A DNA stretch of 64,000 bases, from positions 8,539,940 through 8,603,939 of the forward strand of contig NC_052131.2 of NCBI RefSeq assembly GCF_016086655.4, read 5' to 3'. Of the stretch, positions 58,840 through 64,000 are shown in pieces; the stretch's first letter is position 1, and each line of letters opens with the position of its first letter. The position numbers were made by a program, and so were the translations under genes. This DNA comes from Lepeophtheirus salmonis (lineage: Eukaryota; Arthropoda; Copepoda; Siphonostomatoida; Caligidae). The notes below the pieces were generated by a model that saw only the letters and a program-made list of their open reading frames with translations, did not search any database and was not told the DNA's origin.

Positions 58840-59100
58840 TGTATTTGAGTCCGTATTTTGAATACTTGCAACACGACTTGATCTAACAATGAAAGACTCG
58901 CGACTCGACTTCGACTCGAAAACTATTTCATAATGAACTCAATTTAATGCCTTAACAATATGGATACTATATTATAATTGTGGACCTTAAATGAGCTAAA
59001 AAAATCTGGGGAATTGAACTGAACTTGATGACCATATTTAAGGAAGACTTGTGACTTGATTAAGCCCTGTAGTATAAGGACTTTTTCCCACCTTTGCTTA
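58840..59100 (+). repeat. Phrase repeat 'GACTCGAGACTTGA', copy B
   Basis: CACGACTTGATCTAACAATG, AAAGACTCGCGACTCGACTT, CGACTCGAAAACTATTTC, later GAACTTGATGACCATATTT and GGAAGACTTGTGACTTG. Same order as 27460-27720. Confidence 0.55.
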
Positions 59101-59981
59101 ATATTGTATATACTTAGAGTTGTAGTGCTCGAATTTGGACTTGGAGGTGGACTCCAATATATATTTCACATTAACTTATAAGGATAAATTACAAATAAAA
59201 TCTGTCTATATTAAATAATTAAAATATTTTAATTATCAAAATTACATTCTTTTGATACATACATATATCCCCTGATATCTTTATTTAGCATCTTTCATTT
59301 TCTTAAAATGTGTATTGTATAACTAAGTTGATCAAAAAAGAAAATGTTCTTATGATGTAATAAGTAAATAAACATGAAACTTCAATATTTAATCAAAGCC
59401 ATTCATTGTCACGAATTTGAAAAGAACATACACGTTTCATATTTTCATCCATAATCTATGTAGTATTGTTATTTATACCTAGCAACTGATGCTCATTTTT
59501 TTTTCCTTGATCTGTTTAAGAAAATGATATCAATATATTTTAAATAATTTACAGTAATACTTTTTATTACTAGTTGTATCAGAGAAATCCAAAAATGAAT
59601 GGCATCTTGCTTAATAAAATAAATGTACTACCGTCTGATATTATCTGTGGTCAAAGTGGTTGGTTTTTATGTAGTGTGATAAGAGCAATAAAAATTGCTA
59701 CTAATCCTTGCTAATTCATGAAATAATATGTACAGTAAATCCGTGGTATGATAAAGATATTCCGTGAAGAATAAAGACGTGTTCATTTTATATTTACTTC
59801 TTACGAATAAACTTACATACATTAAAATGGAAAGGGTTATTAACGTATATGATAGAAATCTTTACAAGTCATTTATTAGGTTTCCAAGTAAAATCCTAAG
59901 TCTTTGAGATTGTAACCAAGCCGAGTGACGAATCTTTTTGCTTCGATTCCCTTTTGTATCTGAAGCAAAGGCGGAGTCAGA
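59101..59981. other. Unassigned AT-rich DNA
   Basis: Nothing beyond AT-rich sequence and one phrase-repeat word (GACTTGGAGGTGGACTCC, ~59140) was recognised. Confidence 0.4.
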
Positions 59982-60009
59982 AAAGTTGTACCGACTCCGG
60001 TACAACTTT
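59982..60009. repeat. Perfect 12-bp inverted repeat with 4-bp loop
   Basis: AAAGTTGTACCG, loop ACTC, CGGTACAACTTT. Lies directly next to the foldback at 60014. A TACCGACTCCGGTA core repeats 'gactcc' like other phrase repeats. Confidence 0.8.
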
Positions 60010-60013
60010 GGGG

Positions 60014-60612
60014 TACTGTGTGGGTTAGAGGCAGGAGCTTCGTTAAGGATGGCTGAAGGGGCTGTAGCCCCCCCCCCCTCCCCAAAAAAAAAAGAACCCA
60101 ATTTTTTCTAAAAAATTTAAATTTAACATTTGATACATAATTTCAATTTTTTTTTTCCAAAAATTTAATTTTCTCTGAATATTTTAATTAATTTATTTAT
60201 TTTAAAATTTTAATATCAAATCGTTTATTTGAATTTTGTTTTCAAATAGTTTTATATTTGAAATTTAATTTTGGATTTTTATTTTTTCATATAATTTTAT
60301 CTTTGAAATTTAATTTTTTGATTTTTTTTTTTCTCAAAAAAATCAATTTTTTAAATTTTTTTTCAAAACAAGATTAATTTTTTGATTTAAAAAATTTAAA
60401 ATTTTTTTTTTAAATCAAAAAATTAAATATTTTCAAAAAATCCTTAAATATTCAGAGAAAATTAAATTTTTGGAAAAAAAAATTGAAATTATGTATCAAA
60501 TGTTAAATTTAAATTTTTTAGAAAAAATTGGGTTCTTTTTTTTTTTTTTTGGGGGGGGCTACAGCCCCTTCAGCCATCCTTAACGAAGCTCCTGCCTCTA
60601 ACCCACACAGTA
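60014..60612. repeat. Foldback: near-perfect ~170-bp inverted repeat around an AT-rich loop
   Basis: Left arm 60014-60184, right arm 60446-60612. Apart from the lengths of the poly-C/poly-A tracts near the outer third, the arms are almost identical in reverse complement. Both carry TACTGTGTGGGTTAGAGGCA, GGAGCTTCGTTAAGGATGG, CTGAAGGGGCTGTAGCCCC, AAGAACCCAATTTTTTCTA and TTTAACATTTGATACATAAT. The ~260-bp loop is made of AT-array phrases and holds another hairpin at about 60375-60428. The outer part of each arm is not AT-rich. No ORF spans it meaningfully. Confidence 0.9.
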
Positions 60613-61199
60613 GAGGCCTCTGTGGTTGTATTTAAATTGTTCTTGACGATATTCGGGCTTTACATTTATAGTTGATAAGTATCAAAAAGTACTATAAATA
60701 CCTATACTTATTTTGGTACTCGTACCTGTAAAAAAAGGTTAGTATCGTGACAACACTATTTTGTCCATAACCAATTTTTTACCAATTCAATAAATGTAAA
60801 AGTATAACTCTATCATAATGAATACCATAAATTGATTCTTGCTCTAAACTAATTAAACCATACGGTAAATAACCTTTTTTAAAGAGTACTATGACTTTTA
60901 GGTTTAAAAAATAATACTTTCAAATTGCATGATATTATAAGCCTTTGTGTGCTATTTCACTTCTTTCTTTCTTTTTCGTGAGAAATGCATCACTTTTTAA
61001 CCTTATTTTTTTTAATAAAATAATGTATGAAGTAAAATGATATTTTCTACACACTAATACCATAGATAAAAAATAATGTTTAAATTAAGATGTTATTTGC
61101 ATTTACATATTTAGAATATATTTTCATATATTTCAGAAAATAATTTGTTTATAGTATTAAAATTTTTGTTGCAAGTATCCGTCACAAATCAGAGGGGAT

Positions 61200-61510
61200 T
61201 TCCAAAAAAAAAATCAATTGATTGTTGCTAAATACTTAGTATAAAAAATTACCTTGAATTTTTTTTTTTTGAACAAATTAAAATTTTTTTAAAAGAAAAT
61301 CAAAAATCCATACCTATTGACAAAAAATTAATTTTTTGAATTAAATTTTAAAAATCGAAAGTTGTTCACAGAAAGTTAAATTTCTAATATTAAATTTTTT
61401 GGAAAAAAAATTCAAAAGTCCCCAGCTATTCACAAAAAATTAAATTTTTGAAAAAAAATTCAAAAACACACTTTAAAATTTTTTTTTTTTCAAAAATTCA
61501 CAGATACAAA
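61200..61510. repeat. AT-rich array, copy 10
   Basis: Phrases 'caaaaatccatacctattgacaaaaaatta' and 'ccccagctattcacaaaaaattaaattttt' in tandem, the reverse orientation of the block at 1015. No GC-rich edge is evident. Confidence 0.6.
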
Positions 61511-62649
61511 TTTTACAAACTAGGATGTATATCCCGTATAATGTCTAACAAACACTTTTTTTCTCGCATAAAATGTGCTGTCTAAATAATTTAATCAATC
61601 GTATAATACTATTTATACATTATTTCCTCATTAGTAGCTTCATAAAAACGCTACACCAATTTAGTTTCATGTACACTAATGAAAAATTTGGTTACCCGTA
61701 TTATCATGAGCATGGGGTAATATGGGCATTCTCGAAATTGGAGACAACGACAGCGGTTAGCTTAAATTCATTTATTGCAACCTTTTAATAATAACAGAAA
61801 TAACTGTGGGTTTATCGCTTATTGAGTATTAGAGGGAAGGGGATGTGTGATTGAGAGATGAGGTAAGAAAAGTCGTCGTACCTTACATAATGAGATGTGA
61901 TCTCCTCCGGGTGCATCCCTCAGACTACTGATCGACTCCGAGTACCCTTCCACCCCCGAATACTCTATAAGAGATAAAATATACTACATAATGACAACTT
62001 CTATCTACTTTCATGGTCTCCAAAGTGCAAAAATATCTATAAAAATCGTGATCCCTCCCCTCCTACTCGAATAATATATTCTTTGCAGGCTTGTGAACGG
62101 AATGCAAAATTGAGCAGTGTTTCCTGGAACGTCGTACATTCAATGAACGGAACATATTTTCTTAACACTGAACGCTAAAAATGAGATTTTAGCGTTCCGT
62201 TCCAATAATTCATGGTCCTTTTGGACGGGGTGTTGTTGTCCGTGGGATAATTTCCCGGAAATAAAACTATGCAAATTCAGGGGTAATTTTTGAAATTGGA
62301 AGGGACCTAAAGTCTCCACTCCTCCAGATATTAATATTCATGTAACTGTCCCTCCAAAAAGTACATCACTATTAATTATGTCCCTTTTACGCAGTAATAA
62401 TTGAATTTCCCTTGTACTCAAGGAAACACATTCTCACGCTCTTTTTTATTTAAAGCTGGTGGCTTAAAGTACTTACGATTGATTGGATATATTGAGTTAG
62501 ATATTATGTTTAACGTTACTGGCTGGAATCCAGGTTAATATTATTTCTATTAATCTTGGCTGCAATGTATTTTTTCAATGTTGCGTAAAAAAACTATATA
62601 TTTGTATGAAAAATACACGAATCGTATACACAAAAGTTTATCAAATGAT

Positions 62650-62990
62650 AGTCAACATTTCAAAGAGATATTACTTTATAAGCATTGAATTCAAATTTCT
62701 GGGAGGAATTGAAATACCCAAGAGTGTGAACTGTAGTTTAAAAACTCTGTTTTATCTACTTGACTTAATTTGAATCATTATTGTCTTTGAATTTTAATTT
62801 ATTAATTTCCTAATTCTATAAATGTGGTGGTGAATTTTGGCTACTTAAGTACAATTAGCGGCGCCTCCAAAGTATTAATCAGAATCATTTGTTCATTGAA
62901 ATAAATTATAATTTGTTGGAAAATGTATTCCATGTTCAATTTTGAGAAAAATTATTCTAGCTTCATTCTGGGTTGACGTGCTACAAATAT
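62650..62990 (+). repeat. Dispersed repeat, 'AAATCATTCTAGC' family, fullest copy
   Basis: In order: GAATTCAAATTTCTGGGAGG, AGTGTGAACTGTAG, GTGGTGAATTTTGGCTACTT, GGCGCCTCCAAAGTATTAAT, CCATGTTCAATTTTGAGAAA, ATTCTAGCTTCATTCTGGG, TTGACGTGCTAC. Partial copies sit at 1445, 22850, 27800, 31640 and 53100. About 340 bp, no ORF; possibly a SINE or the 3' end of a larger element. Confidence 0.55.
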
Positions 62991-64000
62991 GCAATTTTAT
63001 TACAATGACTCAGTACTATTACGAGTTGGCTATAGCTATATAATATACCTTAATAATTAAGTATGACTTAATTAATCAATATTTACATATGAAATTAAGA
63101 GTAAATCGATAGACATCACAGCGGACATAGTTATTCTACTTCTTTGAAAATAAAATATTGTTATTTTTAGTTGGCTATTAGTGTTTTGAACTTTAGTTTG
63201 AATAATTTTTTTAGAGAAGTTATTTCCTGATTTTTTAAAGGTTGCAATAGTTAAAAATTGAATTGAACCTGCGGGCAAACTTATTCTATGTACCCAAAGC
63301 TTGACTGGTTTTTTAGTAATTAATCGAATGGTTCAAGTTTTGTTGTTATAGAAAAAAATATATATATCGGTTCTATCAATCAATTTTTATATAATATTGT
63401 ATTAATTATTTGATCTATATACAACAAGAGGCAAATTATAATATTTTCATTTCTTTTTCAACTTAATAATCATAAATACTTAATTAATTTTATGAGAAGT
63501 AACTATTTGTTAAGTTGATATTATCTTTACATTAGAGTGAATCATCTTCAGAAATGAAATTAATTCAATGAAAAAATAGACATATTAAAAGTACAGAAAT
63601 TGTATTGCAGAACCTCTGAAACATACTCCCTCAATGATTTACATCAATGCACAACTTTTCCCGATACCACGTTTTCAAAATTGAAATAATTGATCAAGCC
63701 CCATCAAAACGACGTACCCTGCGATACATATATTATAATTTCAACTTATGCACATAGGTAGATTTATCATGGAAATATGATTTCAAAGCCTTTTAATTAT
63801 ACGCAAATACATAATTTATACATATTTGAGATGTAAAGATTTTTGTAAAGTTGTTATATTTTAACCATCTGTATAATTTAATGCTCCATGATTTTTTACA
63901 AAGTGTATGTGTCAAAAATTGCTCTACTGGTAAATTGTTATGTGTACATATATATTAAAATTGTTGATGTTGTTGAATCTGATTATAGCCATTTAAAAAT
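62991..64000. other. Unassigned AT-rich DNA at window end
   Basis: No gene, transposase motif or repeat partner was recognised. Confidence 0.4.

Noticed and set aside
59862..60101. Two overlapping minus-strand frames of 69-79 codons
   Set aside because: They cover the edge of the foldback and its poly-C tract. The open reading is a by-product of GC-richer repeat sequence.
61573..61788. 71-codon open frame with mixed amino-acid use (FGYPYYHEHGVIWAF)
   Set aside because: No family recognised, no splice sites evident, and too short to support a gene call.

Overview
The window looks like non-coding, transposon-filled nuclear DNA of an arthropod. It is strongly A+T rich by eye (no base count was made), has long poly-A/T and poly-C tracts, and has no long open frame: the longest is about 140 codons, and the longest ones lie in low-complexity DNA. 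The only protein homology I can read is a series of broken Tc1/mariner-superfamily transposases. Several resemble, from memory, the mariner-like families that fill the genome of the salmon louse Lepeophtheirus salmonis (Copepoda, Caligidae). A caligid copepod is my best guess at the source, but it is an inference from repeat content and no search was run. I found no bacterial operon, virus, CRISPR array, rRNA or convincing tRNA, and no host protein-coding gene I can name.

Layout. 0-5 kb: a transposase fragment carrying a 27-base A tract (390-810), AT-rich minisatellite-like arrays and one weak candidate exon (2860-2978). 5-17 kb: an internally deleted mauritiana-type mariner (5163-5721), a transposase C-terminus (7430-7680), a tRNA-like SINE copy (7745-7975), two inverted copies of a ~0.5 kb repeat (8150-8615 and 15100-15612), a palindromic MITE-like element (9750-10518), another transposase tail (12330-12565), and a hAT-like element of 848 bp with a second hAT-like element inside it (15902-16749 and 16335-16506). 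18.3-18.8 kb: three short hAT-like elements in a row, separated by copies of the same 8-bp target site. 19-30 kb: mostly unassigned AT-rich DNA with scattered repeat copies. 30.1-31 kb: a mariner-like element with both terminal inverted repeats but a gutted transposase. 31-41 kb: repeat copies and two more transposase remnants. 41-52 kb: the densest block of AT-rich arrays, a tandem duplication of a transposase 3' end, and a second SINE copy. 52-58 kb: three further transposase remnants. 60 kb: a near-perfect 170-bp inverted repeat, the most striking structure here. 61-64 kb: AT-rich array, one dispersed repeat, then unassigned DNA.

The parts do not work together as a pathway. They read as layers of transposon insertion, internal deletion and decay. 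Four of the transposase remnants have lost central coding sequence while keeping flanking sequence, the usual origin of non-autonomous elements. I found no novel functional system. The best candidates for follow-up are the foldback at 60.0-60.6 kb, the hAT trio at one target site, and the dispersed AT-rich array family.
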